From NCBI GenBank assembly GCA_019916065.1, contig CM034233.1:55421947-55485946 (forward strand): DNA of 64,000 nucleotides. Reading direction: 5' to 3'. Position numbers and translations under genes: made by a program. The notes below the pieces were generated by a model. The model saw only the letters and a list, made by a program, of their open reading frames with translations, made no database searches and had not been told where the DNA came from. How positions within the stretch are numbered: position 1 is the stretch's first letter; each line of letters starts with the position of its first letter. Shown in pieces: positions 1-10,877 of this stretch. This DNA comes from Vitellaria paradoxa. Taxonomy: Eukaryota; Streptophyta; Magnoliopsida; Ericales; Sapotaceae.

Positions 1-567
1 ATTCTCTGATTCTTCTCTTCGAAAAGTTGATGCGAGGGTTTACAGCTTGATCTCGAATCAACGTGTGTATCTTCTTGTTGCTTGGGAGTCTGTGGGGCTT
101 TGACAGCTTGATCCAACAAAATCTCCTTGTATCCAAAAGAATGTTTCTTTGTACTTAGTAGTGACCCCTATTTATAGATATGGAGGAGAGAGTCATAGTA
201 GAACTAAACTTCTTCAAGATAATTATCTCATTATTTTATTTATTAAATAAGAGATAATATCAATGACTTAAGATAGCATTATACTTCTTAAATAATTATC
301 TCTTATTTATTTACTTATTTTTCTTAAGAGATAAAATTTAAGAAATAATAATTATCTTTAGTAGTGGGCCCTACTGACAAGTGGTTTAATTTAATTAGTC
401 AAGTTTTGTCATTTTCAATCTGCATACATGGTAACTTGTGATTCGTCCACATATGTTATTGTACTAAAATCCTCCACGAGACACATGACAAGATATGATT
501 TGTTAATTTAATTAACTTTTATCTGACACTTGGCGATATTTGATTCGCCAAAATTTGTGTGTCTACA
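1..567 (-). repeat. 3' LTR of the Tat element (partial)
   Basis: Aligns with 14281-14865 of the 5' LTR with scattered substitutions and small indels. On the minus strand it begins TGTAGACACAC at 567, next to the polypurine tract. The distal part and the target duplication lie outside the window. Confidence 0.9.
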
Positions 568-581
568 AATGCCCCCTCGAG
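568..581 (-). other. Polypurine tract of the Tat element
   Basis: The minus strand reads CTCGAGGGGGCATT directly before the TG of the 3' LTR. This is the position and composition expected of the plus-strand primer. The G5 core is intact. Confidence 0.75.
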
Positions 582-719
582 ACTTGATCAAAAATAGGTT
601 GCACCAGTGTTAAAAAGTGAGCGAGCCTTGAATTTGAAAATTCGATGCCATTGATTGAAACAATTTGGGTTCTTGTTCAATGACATTTTTTTTTTGTCTT
701 GAAATTTGTTGTAAGTCAT

Positions 720-1240
720 ATTTCAAATATTTTAATTTCTATGCGTAGAAATTAAAATAATGAGTTTGAATTTATTTTGAATTCCAAATTTTGGTTGGAA
801 TAATGAATTTTATTTTATTTTGAATTCCAAATTCGTAGTGGAATCAAAGTAATGAATTTGATTTTATTTTGAATACTAAATTTGTATTGGAATCAAAATA
901 ATGAATTTGATTTGTATTTGAATCAAAATAATGAATTTGATTTTATTTTGAATTTCAAATTTTGGTTGGAATAATGAATTTTATTTTATTTTGAATTCCA
1001 AATTCGTATCGGAATCAAAATAGTGAATTTGATTTGATTTTGAATACCAAATTTGTATTGGAATCAAAATAATGAATTTGATTTTATTTTGAATACCAAA
1101 TTTGTATTGGAATCAAAATAATGAATTTGATTTTATCTTGAATTCCAAGTTTTGATTGGAATAAAAATAATGAATTTGATTTTATTTTGAATTCCAAATT
1201 TGTATTAGAATCAAAATAATGAATTTCATGGAATTTCAAA
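720..1240. repeat. Tandem array of about 48-bp units in the Tat 3' region
   Basis: About ten imperfect AT-rich units, each containing AATGAATTTGATTTTATTT and a GAATTCCAAATTTGTATTGG-type segment. AATGAATTT recurs near 802, 851, 900, 930, 973, 1069, 1117, 1168 and 1216. Most spacings are 48-51 bp; one unit is shortened to 30. The array lies close to the polypurine tract. Confidence 0.85.
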
Positions 1241-1502
1241 TCATAATTCAAATAGGACTTTATTATATTTGTCTATAAAATAAAGCATGTCCACAATAAT
1301 TATTCCATCACATCATATCACCCCGTAAAAAAGTAGCAAAGGTAACTTTCAATCATTTTTTTTTAAAGCCGTTTAAGCTTTCACATCCATTACATGGTGC
1401 TATTGGCAGAGGCATTTAAGCTTTCACATCCATCATTATATATATGAAACTGTTTAAGTTTTCATATATATAATACTTATATATGTATGTGTATATATGT
1501 AA

Positions 1503-1668
1503 GCTCCGTTTGGAGCTCTTTAAAAAAAAATAAAATCTTACAAATCTCTACAAACACGAATTATGAGATAATAAAATTTAAATTATTCACTCACTACACG
1601 AATTACGAGATATTTACTTTTACAATTTTATATTATTTTATATAATTTTATATAACTCCAAACACACC
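1503..1668. mobile_element. MITE family B, copy 1 (inside the Tat element)
   Basis: A 166-bp element whose ends are near-inverted repeats (GCTCCGTTTGGAG at the left, CTCCAAACACACC at the right). It is flanked by TGTAA at 1498-1502 and 1669-1673, a likely target duplication. The interior matches 29966-30113 in the opposite orientation (AATCTCTACAAA and the cognate TTTGTAGAGATT). It inserted after the Tat element was in place. Confidence 0.75.
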
Positions 1669-1734
1669 TGTAATATCAAGATGTCTTTGATGCCAATTAA
1701 TTAAAATTTTTTACGGCACTTTTTTTTACCAATT

Positions 1735-2005
1735 GCAGATTGCCTCTTTTTTTTGTTTTTTTGTTTTTTGGCTAACTCTTTTTTTTTTTTTGGAAATTCC
1801 AATCTACTTTTTTTTTTTTTGGCTAACTCTCTCTCTTTTTTTTTTTTGAAATTCCAATTTACTTTTTTTTTGCTAACTCTTTTTTTTTTTTTTTTTTAAA
1901 TTCTAATCTACCTTACTATTATTTTTTTTTTTGGCAAACTCTTTCTTTTTTTTTTTTGAAATTCAAATCTACTTTTTTTTTTCGCTAACTCTTTTTTTTT
2001 GGTGG
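1735..2005. repeat. T-rich tandem array in the Tat 3' region
   Basis: Five or so units built from GCTAACTCT, a T9-T18 run, GAAATTCCAATCTAC and another T run. Unit length is about 50-60 bp and varies with the homopolymers. Confidence 0.75.
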
Positions 2006-2051
2006 CATCTCCAACATTGGCCTAAAGTTTTTCGTGCTAGTATTGGTTTGC

Positions 2052-2525
2052 GTCTACATCAGCTAGAGTGTTTGAATTCAGGTTTGACAAGAATTTGGGG
2101 CTAAAAGTCGATCATGATAGCAGTCATTTGAGTCTACATCGGCCAGTGCCTTTGTATTCAACTTCGACAAGAATTCGAGGTTGAAAATTGTTCGTGACAA
2201 TAGCTATTCGCGTTTGCACCAGTCAGAGCTTTTGATTTCGGTTTCAGCTAGAATTCGGTGCTGAAAGTCATTTGTGGCAGTGGCCGTTCACGTCTACATC
2301 AGCCAGAGATTTTGAATTCAGTTTCGGTAAGAATTTGGGGCAGAAAGTCATTCGTGGCAGCAGCCGTTTATGTCTACGTCAGCCAGAGCCTTTGAATTCG
2401 GCTTTGGCAAGAATTCGAGGCTAAAAGTCATTTGTAGCAGCAGCCGTTCGCACCTACATCAGCCAGAGCCTTTGAATTCGGTTTCGGCAAGAATTCGGGG
2501 CTGAAAGTTTATTCGTGCCACTAGA
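2052..2525. repeat. 80-bp tandem array, six units
   Basis: Units start at 2052, 2132, 2212, 2292, 2372 and 2452, an exact 80-bp period with no length change between copies. Each carries GTCTACATCAGCCAGAG, a TTTGAATTCGGTTTCGG-type segment, AAGAATTCGGGGCTGAAAG and a CGTGGCAGCAGCCGTTC-type end. Copies differ by many point changes. They are GC-richer than their surroundings. Confidence 0.92.
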
Positions 2526-2712
2526 ACTTTTGGAGCTGACTTTAGCGACTTTTGAATATTTCGAGATCAATTATCTTCAATAATTATTCATTGTAGGCCA
2601 ATAGATTCTTTACTTCATCACTTTTATTTTATTTTATTTTATTTTTTTGATATTTTGCCAAAGGTGAATCTTATTTGGTAATATGAATATGTGCAAATCT
2701 AAGAAGGTTCTA

Positions 2713-3145
2713 TCTAGGAGGTTGGGTTTTAAGTGGGATCGATGTGACCTCTCCAATCTTTCCTGGGAACTTACTTAAGTTCTATCTAGGAGGTTGGGTT
2801 TTAAGTGGGACCAGTGGGACCCCTCCACCCTTTCTTGGGAACTTACTTAGGTTCTGTCTAGGAGATTGGGTTTTAAGTGGGACTGACGTGACCCCTCCAA
2901 TCTTTCCTGGAAACTTACTTAAGTTCTGTCTAGGAGATTGGGTTTTAAGTAGGATCAGTGTGATCCTTCCAATTTTCTAGGAACTTACTTAAGTTCTGTC
3001 TAGGAGATTAGGTTTTAAGTGGGATCGATGTGACCCCTCTAATCTTTCTTGGGAACTTACTTAAGTTTTGTCTAGGAGATTGGGTTTTAAGTAGGACCAG
3101 TGTGACCCTCCAATTTTTTCTGGGAACTTACTTAGGTTTGTTTCT
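2713..3145. repeat. 72-bp tandem array, six units
   Basis: Units beginning TCTAGGAG occur at 2713, 2785, 2857, 2929, 2999 and 3071, so the period is 72 bp (one unit is 70). Because 72 is a multiple of three, one frame stays open for 78 codons (2744-2980) and translates as a 24-residue repeat. There is no sign that it is a protein gene. Confidence 0.92.
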
Positions 3146-3230
3146 ATTGTAAGATTCATTGGTAAAGGTAGTTTTCATCAATTGAAAGCCGTAGGAATCT
3201 TTATATTAGATCCTTGTTTCTTTTTAGATC

Positions 3231-6200
3231 ATGGTTACCTTTAAAGATTATTCACACCATGACTAGAAGATAATCTCTATTGTTAATGAAGATGGTGATC
3301 CCACAACGGCCTTGGACTTACCAGTGTTCGATCCAATCATTGGCTACTTTTCTCACAATTGGTCCATTTTTGCTGATTCGCCTTGCCTGACGTGATGGTG
3401 TATTGCTTTGAGGAGTGATTTATTAGATCATAGTAATTCAACCACTATTTCTTCAGAAGCGTTATTCTTGCAATCCTCTCTTCATTCTAAAGATTATGAT
3501 ACTAATCATTTTACATTATTGGGTGATCGTATTGACAAAAGAGAAACTTCTTGGGACACTTCTTATTTGACTTCGATGAATTCTCCCATATTTCCAAATA
3601 GTGGGAATGGTTAGAAGATGTACTTAGTCGTCACAAAAGAATTTTGACAAAAGCAAGTATATACGATGTTGTTTATGCTTCTCTATTCACCTATGACTGT
3701 AGCGAGAATCTTATTCGATCATATTGTGAATCTTGGTGTTTTTCAACGAATACTTTTCATACTCCAACGGGAGAACTATTCATCTCTTTATAGGATTTGC
3801 GCAATATTGGTGGCTTATCAATTTATGGTATATTTTATGATGAAGTCATCCCATCTGGAAAAGAATTATTGGGCTTCAACAAGAACAAAACATTATTTCT
3901 TCCCTGAGCTGCAAATATTTATTCTCAGCATATCATAAGCTTTATCACGAGAGTGCGGATGGTGAAGTTAAAACTCATGATTGGGTCAAATTTTGGTTTA
4001 GAAGACTTGAAAGATATGCAGCACCTCCCAGAAGAGTAAACAAAAAGAGATATAACAAGCCAAGGACTCGTTATAATCCTACGGGCATCATAAATGAACT
4101 GATTCAACATTCTAAGGAAGAAGAAAGAGCCTTTGATGATTTAGCCATCAAGGCAAGTGTCAGAGAAAAGACTTATCTAGCTGTCTTTTTATCTTGTTGG
4201 TTGTGTAGATTTGTCTTTCCTGCTGTTAAAATTGACAACTTTCGTCCTGATGTTTTCAAAGTAGCAAGTATGATGGCTCATGGTAAGAAGTTCTCTTTAG
4301 CAATGCTGGTTCTTGCAAGTATCTATCGTGGTTTAGGAGAAATTTCTTTATCTCCCTCTCTTAGTAGGTGTAATGCAACATTCCCAATCCATTATGTTTA
4401 TGGATGGTTTGGTCATTATTTTGACTACTATTTTGCATCTTCTTGTCCACAAAGTGGCACTCGAATGGTGAAATTTTCTGGTGAGAACATGGCCAAGCAT
4501 TTTGATGATATAGAGGCTCGAATCCTTCTTAGAAATGCTGATTTTTCCAACTCTTCCTCCTTATATTTGGGTAAGGAGTAGGATATATCGTTAATTGATA
4601 CCGGTAATCAACCAGCTCCATGGGATGACTACATTATTAGTATTCATTATAGTTATTTGACTTTGCGTCGAGGAGATGAGCATATTGTGGAGTCTTATAG
4701 TCCCATAAGATTTGCCAGGCAATTTAATTTTTGTCAAAGCACTCCTGGGAAGTTGAAAAATGATCTTGGGTCTGGAACTATAGCAGAAATATCTCAACTT
4801 TGGCAATCTTGTATTCAATTGGGCACTAACGCCAAATTTATAATTCTAGCATATTCTTCCAAAAGCCTTACTACAAAAAACTATGTTAGATGGTGGGCAA
4901 AGCATTTAAGTAATTATTGCAGGAAAAGTTCTAGTCTTGTCATAAACTTTCAAAACTTAACCCTTCCATTGTAATCTTGAAGAAGAGTAAGAGGGAAGTT
5001 GTTGAACATACCCCAGTCTCCAGAGAAAAACAGGTTGATGCTAGAGATGTGCTTGAAGGGATGACGAAGAGAGATGCAAAAATCTCGAACAGAGAATCAT
5101 TTGTTAAGAAAAGGCAAAATTGCTTACCACCTAATGACGAGCAGAGCTCTAATGGAGGTGATCGCCATTGGAAATGCTCTAAAAGGAAAATCACAGCTTT
5201 TGAATTGGAAGATATTCATCTTGATTTAGACGATATATTCCCCAATACTTCAAACCCTTCTTTGCCTTTAGAAGAATTCAGGAATCAAGTAAGTATTATT
5301 ATTATTTTTGGGTAAAATTTATTTTTAAATACATTTTTCATAATCCCTTTATTAATATAAGCCTTTACTTGTAGTTGGGAAACAATAATGAGCTTGCTGA
5401 GGTGGATAATATAATTTTGTAAGAGAGAAAAATATATTGATGAGCCAAATTCATTCGATATATTAGCTCCTCAACCTGAAGTTTCCAAGGTTGCAGATAA
5501 TATGACATCTCATCCTGTTGTTGAAGATCATTTTGTAGAAGTGACTCAACAACCTTGTGTGAGACCTATGAATCCTACTCATTCAACTATTTCCACATTC
5601 AAGGTGGATGACTTGATTTCTGATTGTCAACGTATCTACCTTACATTGTTATGGAATGGCCTATCCTAGAAAATAGGTAGATCTAGCTTAATTCATCTTC
5701 ACACGATTAAAGAGCAAGCTGAAAAGGTGTTAAAGGAAATGGAAAGAGTTAGTGTCTCGAATTTGTCTTCTTTAAGAATTTGCTTATGGGATTTTTCTAT
5801 GATCTCCAACTCTACAATTCTAGCCGATCTTCTTCAGCTGAGAAAATGTCTCAAAAATCACATTATGAGTAGTTAACAAAGACCAAGAATGAACTCTCTG
5901 ATATCGAAGCTAGAGAAGGTGTACAGACCAAAGACTTGTAATCTCTTAAGACTACGGTTACGGCATTCAAACTTGAAAAAGAGCAACTGGAAGAGAAGTT
6001 GAATACTCTCATCACTCAGATTGAAGAATCAGAATTACAAATTTCTAAGAAGAAATCAAAGCTATCCAAGTTACAAGCTACTGCGTCAAGTCTCAGGGAA
6101 GAAATCTCTGCTATTGAAAGCAAGCCCATTTTAAGCGATTAGGATGTCCAATGCTTGGCAAACATGGAGCAAATGCTAGAAGCAAGACGTAATGAACTAT

Positions 6201-6250
6201 GGGAAAAGCTCGAAATCTCTTAGAAGCAAGACGTAATGAACTAAGAGATT
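3231..6250 (+). pseudogene. Antisense plant-mobile-domain (PMD) ORF of the Tat element
   Basis: This gene runs opposite to gag-pol, between integrase and the 3' LTR. Seen: an ATG at 3231 in an open frame to 3614 broken by TAG and TGA; a frame switch near 3600; a conserved-looking core at 3640-3905 (segments such as SIYDVVYASLFTYD and SIYGIFYDEVIPSGKEL); and a long open stretch 3907-4974 with one TAG at 4579. After another frame change a charged segment follows (4977-5288), then an intron and a coiled-coil tail with further breaks (5375-6240). The core resembles the plant mobile domain ('aminotransferase-like') proteins, which occur both in transposons and as domesticated nuclear proteins acting in silencing. 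Antisense extra ORFs are known in Tat elements; the role of this one is unknown. A 47-bp tandem duplication closes the coding part (AGAAGCAAGACGTAATGAAC near 6177 and 6224). Confidence 0.82.
5289..5374 (+). other. Spliceosomal intron in the antisense PMD gene
   Basis: The donor is CAA|GTAAGTATT at 5289 and the acceptor TTTACTTGTAG| ends at 5374, giving 86 bp, T-rich and stop-containing. Removing it joins EFRNQ to LGNNNELAEV in frame 0. Donor, length and a TTAATA-like branch region are typical of plant introns. It is an intron only in the plus (antisense) transcript. Confidence 0.78.
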
Positions 6251-6394
6251 TAAAGCTTTTTCCTTAGTTCTTTTTTTTTGTGTAATGCAGACATTTTTTT
6301 CTTTTTGGAATAAATTATTTATTTTGATAAGAATCGTGCACTTTGTGATTTTTTTTTTTTGGTAATTAGTGCACTTTGTGATTTTTTTTTGAAA

Positions 6395-6690
6395 TGATGA
6401 ATGAATGAGCTTGAAAATAGAATTCCAAATTGCTTATGTACCTAATTAGGATCAAGCCAAACATAGTTCATAACAATAAGGAATGAATGAATTTTTTTTT
6501 TGAATAAATGACTAAACTTGGAACAAATTCCAAGTTGCCTACGTACTCGAAATGGGATCAAGCCAAGCGTAGTTCATTACAATAAAGAATAAATGGATTT
6601 TTTTTTAATGAATGACTGAACTTGAAACAGATTCCAAGTTGCCTACCTACCTGAAATGGGATCAAGCCAAGCGTAGTTCATTTTTTTTTG
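6395..6690. repeat. About 115-bp tandem array, roughly 2.7 units
   Basis: Three copies carry GAATGA, a GAATTCCAAATTGC or ATTCCAAGTTGCCTAC segment, GGGATCAAGCCAAGCGTAG and TTCATTACAATAA, then a T run. Copies start near 6402, 6484 and 6598. They lie between the PMD gene and the end of pol. Confidence 0.75.
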
Positions 6691-6737
6691 TGCCTTTCAC
6701 AGTTTATACTCGTGCGGGCCAGGACTAGTACATGATT

Positions 6738-7830
6738 TTAAGGATAGTAGCGCTTCAAGAACTTGCCATTTATAGGGCCGATTCTCATGCCATTTTCAGC
6801 AACTATCTTGTATGCTCCATTTGAGTAGACTTCTTGCATGATAGTTGGGCCATCTCACTTGGAATTGAATTTGTTGCCAGTATGGTGAGTGGTAGTGATA
6901 GGTCTTCTTACAGCGAGTATCAAGTCTCCTTTCTAGAAGGATCGAGGATGGACTCTTTTGTTAAATGCTCTAAAAAGACGAGCTTGGTAACATTCTAAAT
7001 GTCGCTGTGCCTCAAGTCTCTTCTCGTCAAGTGCTTCCAATTCTTCTAGTCACAGGTGAGCATCTTCCTCCTGAGTGAGACCTTCTTGAAGAGCAGTCCA
7101 TAATGATGGGATTTGACGCTCGAGGGGGAGAACAGCTTCCATGCCATGTACCAATGCATAAGGAGTAGCTTGTGTGGATGTTCGATATGTTGTTTGGTAG
7201 GCCTAAAGAGCTTTTCCTGTTCTCTCGTGCTAGTCTCACTTTGACTTTGCAACCAATTTCTTCAATAAATTTCCAAGAGTCTTGTTGAATGCTTCAACAA
7301 GACCATTTACAGGTGCATTGTACATGGAAGGATTGTGTTGTTTGAAGTTAAACTTCTCACATAACTTGTTCATCAAACTATTGTAGAAAGACTTCCCATT
7401 ATTAGTGATGACGTACCGCGGCACACTAAATCTGAAAATGATATTAGTGCGAATGAAGTTCACGACATTTTCTTTTTTAACTTCTCTTAATAGTACAGTT
7501 TCAACCCACTTAGAGAAGTAGTCAATTGCTATCAAGATGTACAAATGACCAATAGAAGACTTAGGTAGTGGTCCTACTACGTCCAGCCCATGCATCAAAT
7601 GGCCAAGAAACAACAGTTGGATGGAGCGGTTTTGGCGGTTGATGTGTAAAATTTCTGTGGAATTGACAAGCTTGGCATCTCTTGGCGTACTCCGTAGAGT
7701 CTTTTACTATCGCAGGCCAGTAGTACCCCATTCTTTTGATTCAAAAGTGTAGTTTCAGACCTGATTGATGAGCACCACATATACCAGAGTGAACTTCTTC
7801 TAAAGCTTGTATAGCTTCAACCTCTCCTAG
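6738..7830 (-). pseudogene. Integrase of the Tat element (end of pol)
   Basis: The HHCC zinc-binding region lies at about 7640-7830 (VHSGICGAHQ ... RCQACQFH), with one TGA inside. A frameshift follows near 7590, where AWG-LDVVGP changes frame. The catalytic core is open at 7236-7613: first Asp kept (GLDVVGPLP), second Asp changed to Asn (ITNNGKSF, codon 7401-7403), catalytic Glu kept (VEAFNKT). The C-terminal part continues with breaks to a stop at 6738-6740 after GKFLKRYY. No chromodomain. Non-functional. Confidence 0.9.
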
Positions 7831-7934
7831 GCAGCAGAGGAATAATCCTTCGAATGAGCGACGATAAAGTGTATTATTGTAATAAACGAACCTTGAAGCT
7901 CGACGCTTTATGTCAATTCTTCTGCGTGGATCTT

Positions 7935-9045
7935 CTAGTAACTTTTGATGGAGAAAATAATCAATAAGAGGTTGACACTAATCATTTTCTCCAATTTCAA
8001 AAATTGATATTGCACTAACATCTCTTTTATCGTTGTCTTCGTCATCAAAAAGTGGAGAAACGACCCATCTTTGGCAAATTGGGATTTGTGTCTCTTGATC
8101 AAACAATGCAAGTGTTGAAGCGAGCTTAGCATGAGAATCTGCTTGTTTGTTATCTTTTCTTGGGACATGTTCCAAGGTAACGCCACCTAGCCATGTTATC
8201 AATTGGGTTGCATAGTTGTAGTAAGGAACAAGTGTAGGTTTCTTTACTTCATAAATGTCTAGCAGCTGATTGATTACTAATTTGAATCTCCATATACATT
8301 GAGTTACAACTATTTCATGTCGACAGCCATTTCTAACCCAAGTATGAGTACTTGGTATTCAACTTCATTGTTTGAACAGAGCTGTGTAAGAGTGAATGCG
8401 TAAGGCAACACATCTCCTTCAGGAGTGAGAAACACTACGCCAGCTCCTGCACCACCGTGCCGAGTAGCTCCATCGAAATACATCTTCTATGGTTAGCAAA
8501 CTTTCACATAGAGCACGTCTTTATCTAGTAGTTCTTCTGATAGCTCCCAATCAGCAGGTATGGGATGATCAGTTAGGAGATCAGCTAAGACTTGTCCTTT
8601 AACTGCCTTTTGAGACATATAAATGATTTCAAATTCTTAAAGAAGAAGAGATCATCTAGTTAGTCGATCAGATAAAACTGGTTTCGACATGATGTACTTG
8701 ACAAGATTGACTTTAGAAATGAGATAAACAGTATGAGCTTGAAAATAATGTTGCAACTTTTGGATTGCAAACACTAAGGCCAAACACATCTTCTTGATTG
8801 GCGAGTAGTTTAGCTCATTGGGGGTCATCATTCTACTAAGATAGTAAAGTGGTTTTTTCTTTTCCCATCTCATTTTCTTGAGCAAGTAAAGCCTCAACAA
8901 ACCGTTCTTGTGCAACAATGTAAAGAACTAATGGCTTGCCAAGAATAGGAGCAACTAATACTGGTGATTTTATCAAATAATCCTTAACACTTTTAAAAGC
9001 ATCACTGAATGCTTCATCCCATTCATATGGAACTCCTTTCTTCAT
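7935..9045 (-). pseudogene. RT connection and RNase H region of the Tat element
   Basis: The minus strand encodes the tail of RT and a first RNase H-like/connection part (8652-9045, with SRMMTPNELNYSPIKK and HYFQAHTVYLIS). A second RNase H domain follows at about 7990-8490. Its acidic residues are visible: Asp in MYFDGATRHGGAGAG, Glu in CSNNEVEYQ, Asp in VYGDS and Asp in VPRKDNKQADSHA. A second, archaeal-type RNase H is known for Tat elements, and the YFDGA...GAGAG pattern fits it. Several stops and frameshifts (for example near 8280-8320) break the frame. Confidence 0.85.
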
Positions 9046-9881
9046 TAGCCAGCTAAATGGTTGACAACGACCAGCTAAATTTGAAATAAATCGTCAGAGA
9101 TAAGCCAATCGCCCTTGGAGACTCTTAAGCTCGTGAATATTTCGAGGTTCAAGCATCTTCAAGATAGCGTCAATCTTTGTTTGGTCTATTTCAATACCAC
9201 GATGACGTACAATGAACCCAATGAACTTTCCAGAGGTAACACCAAAGGCACACTTTAAGGGATTCATTTTGAGCTAGTATCAACGTAGACAGTCGAAAAC
9301 CTTCTTTAGATCTTGAAGATGATCTGCCCTCTTTCTTGACTTTACCACAAGATCATTCACGGAGCATTCAATATTTTTATGAAACATATTGTCGAGGATC
9401 TTTTGCATTGCTCTTGTTAAGTGGCCCATGCATTCTTCAATCAAAATAGTATTACATTGTAACAGTAGATGCCTTTGGGTGTACGAAAGGCCGTTAACTC
9501 TTTATCCCATGGCACCATACGAATTTGGTTGTAGCTAGACGAGCCATCCATAAAGGATAAGGCTTCGTGGGCTGTGGTAGCATCCACTATGAGTTCTATC
9601 AGTGGAAGCGGAAAGTCATCTTTTGGGTAAGCATGGTTAAGGTCCCGAAAGTCGATGTATACTCAAATTTGTCCGTTCTTCTTTTTGACAAGGACAATGC
9701 TCAAAATCCAAGCTGGATACTTGACTTCTCGGATAAATCCAACTTCGATGAGTTTATTGGCTTCGATTTCAATCTTTGGAACCAACTCTGGTCGGAATCG
9801 ACGCTGAGCTTGTTTAATTGGTCGGACACCCCACTTTACCATTAAATGATGGACAACAACTTTACGATCTAGCCCAGGCAT
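9046..9881 (-). pseudogene. Reverse transcriptase of the Tat element
   Basis: Starts about MPGLDRKVVVHHL (9881) and contains KQAQRRFRPELVP, the VDFRDLN-type motif (here IDFRDLN), FMDGSSSYNQIRM and ELTAFRTPKGIYCY. The catalytic YVDD box is changed to SVND (9352-9363: Tyr to Ser, first Asp to Asn). LKCAFGVTSGKF and the ELKSLQGRLAY region follow. Stops and a one-base loss near 9430 break it. It is inactive by frame and by active site. Confidence 0.92.
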
Positions 9882-9893
9882 TTCTTTGTAACT

Positions 9894-10709
9894 CTAAGTG
9901 AAGACATCCTTATACCCTGTGAGAAGCTCAACATAACCCTTTTCTTCCTTAGGACTCAAGAGAGCACTTACGTAAATAGGTCGAGGGTCTTCTAGTGTGC
10001 CGAGATTGATATCTTTCAAATCATCAATAGTGGACTTAACACTTTCTTCAAGTTCCGGTAGAGCATCTTCAGCTTCTTCTTTGACTTCAATTTCTCCGTC
10101 ACTTGCACTGATGTGGAGTGAGTATCGAATGTTTTTTTCCTCAAAGAAGGTTCTTGATGTTTCAGCAGAATATTTCGTGACTATTACTGTTTGTCGCTTC
10201 ACCTTTAATTCTTCTTCAGCTGTCACCATTAAAGTAGTATGATGCTTCATGCGGGATGGTATTTTACTCCTGAGATCTTTGGGGTCTTCTAAGATGACAT
10301 TGATCTTTTCTTTATTTTTAATAGTCTTCTTAGGGACTCCCAATCTACTCTTGACCGATCTTCTAGGTGTAGGGGATGCAATAACTTCCGTTGGTGCTGA
10401 ATTTTCTGCCTCTAGTCGATCAAAGATTGAGCCTTTTGACTTTGCCTCTCCTAAGTAGTCAAATATTGATACTTTTGGATTTACTCCTTCCAAACAATCA
10501 GCAATTGACGTCTGTGGGTTTGCTTCTTCTAGACGATTGAAGACTGAAGGCTTAACTAGAGTTGGAGATTTATCTTCTTTGACAGTAATGTAGTTAGCTG
10601 ATTTTTTTATGATGATATGTGCTGGAACAAGTGAAGTGAAACCAAGTCCTGCACGTGAATTCTGTATAGTGTATCCCTTTTGTCTTAACATTTTTTGAGT
10701 CGAATTCAA
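9894..10709 (-). pseudogene. Protease-RT linker region of the Tat polyprotein
   Basis: A 271-codon open stretch ending in LLTGYKDVFT just before RT. It is Ser/Lys/Glu-rich with internal repeats of the type SIFDRLEAENS / SIFDYLGEAKS / SIADCLEGVNP (about residues 55-105). In the family this segment joins protease to RT inside one polyprotein and has no known enzyme role. The ATG at 10709 is probably internal. It is the longest uninterrupted stretch of the element. Confidence 0.8.
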
Positions 10710-10877
10710 CCCATGCGCATCTTGTTCGTTAGATTCTAGTTGTAGTTTTCCTAAGGTAGAAGACTCCTTTGGATTATATCCATCCTTTGCAAAAAGCTTG
10801 TATGCATTTGGATCGAAGCCCTCATTTGTGTGTGTTGAAGGCAGGTCACCATGCTCTACTTTGGGACTTTGTGTTGG

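Noticed and set aside
2744..2980. A 78-codon open frame as a repeat protein
   Set aside because: It is the translation of the 72-bp tandem array; the period being a multiple of three explains the open frame.
2052..3145. Regular repeats as a CRISPR array
   Set aside because: Units are contiguous with no unique spacers and the DNA is plant nuclear.
3231..6250. The PMD gene as an independent host gene
   Set aside because: It lies inside the element between integrase and the 3' LTR, in a place where Tat elements are known to hold antisense ORFs, and it is broken.
9567..9845. Plus-strand ORF of 92 codons
   Set aside because: It is the complement of the reverse transcriptase, whose motifs are clear on the minus strand.
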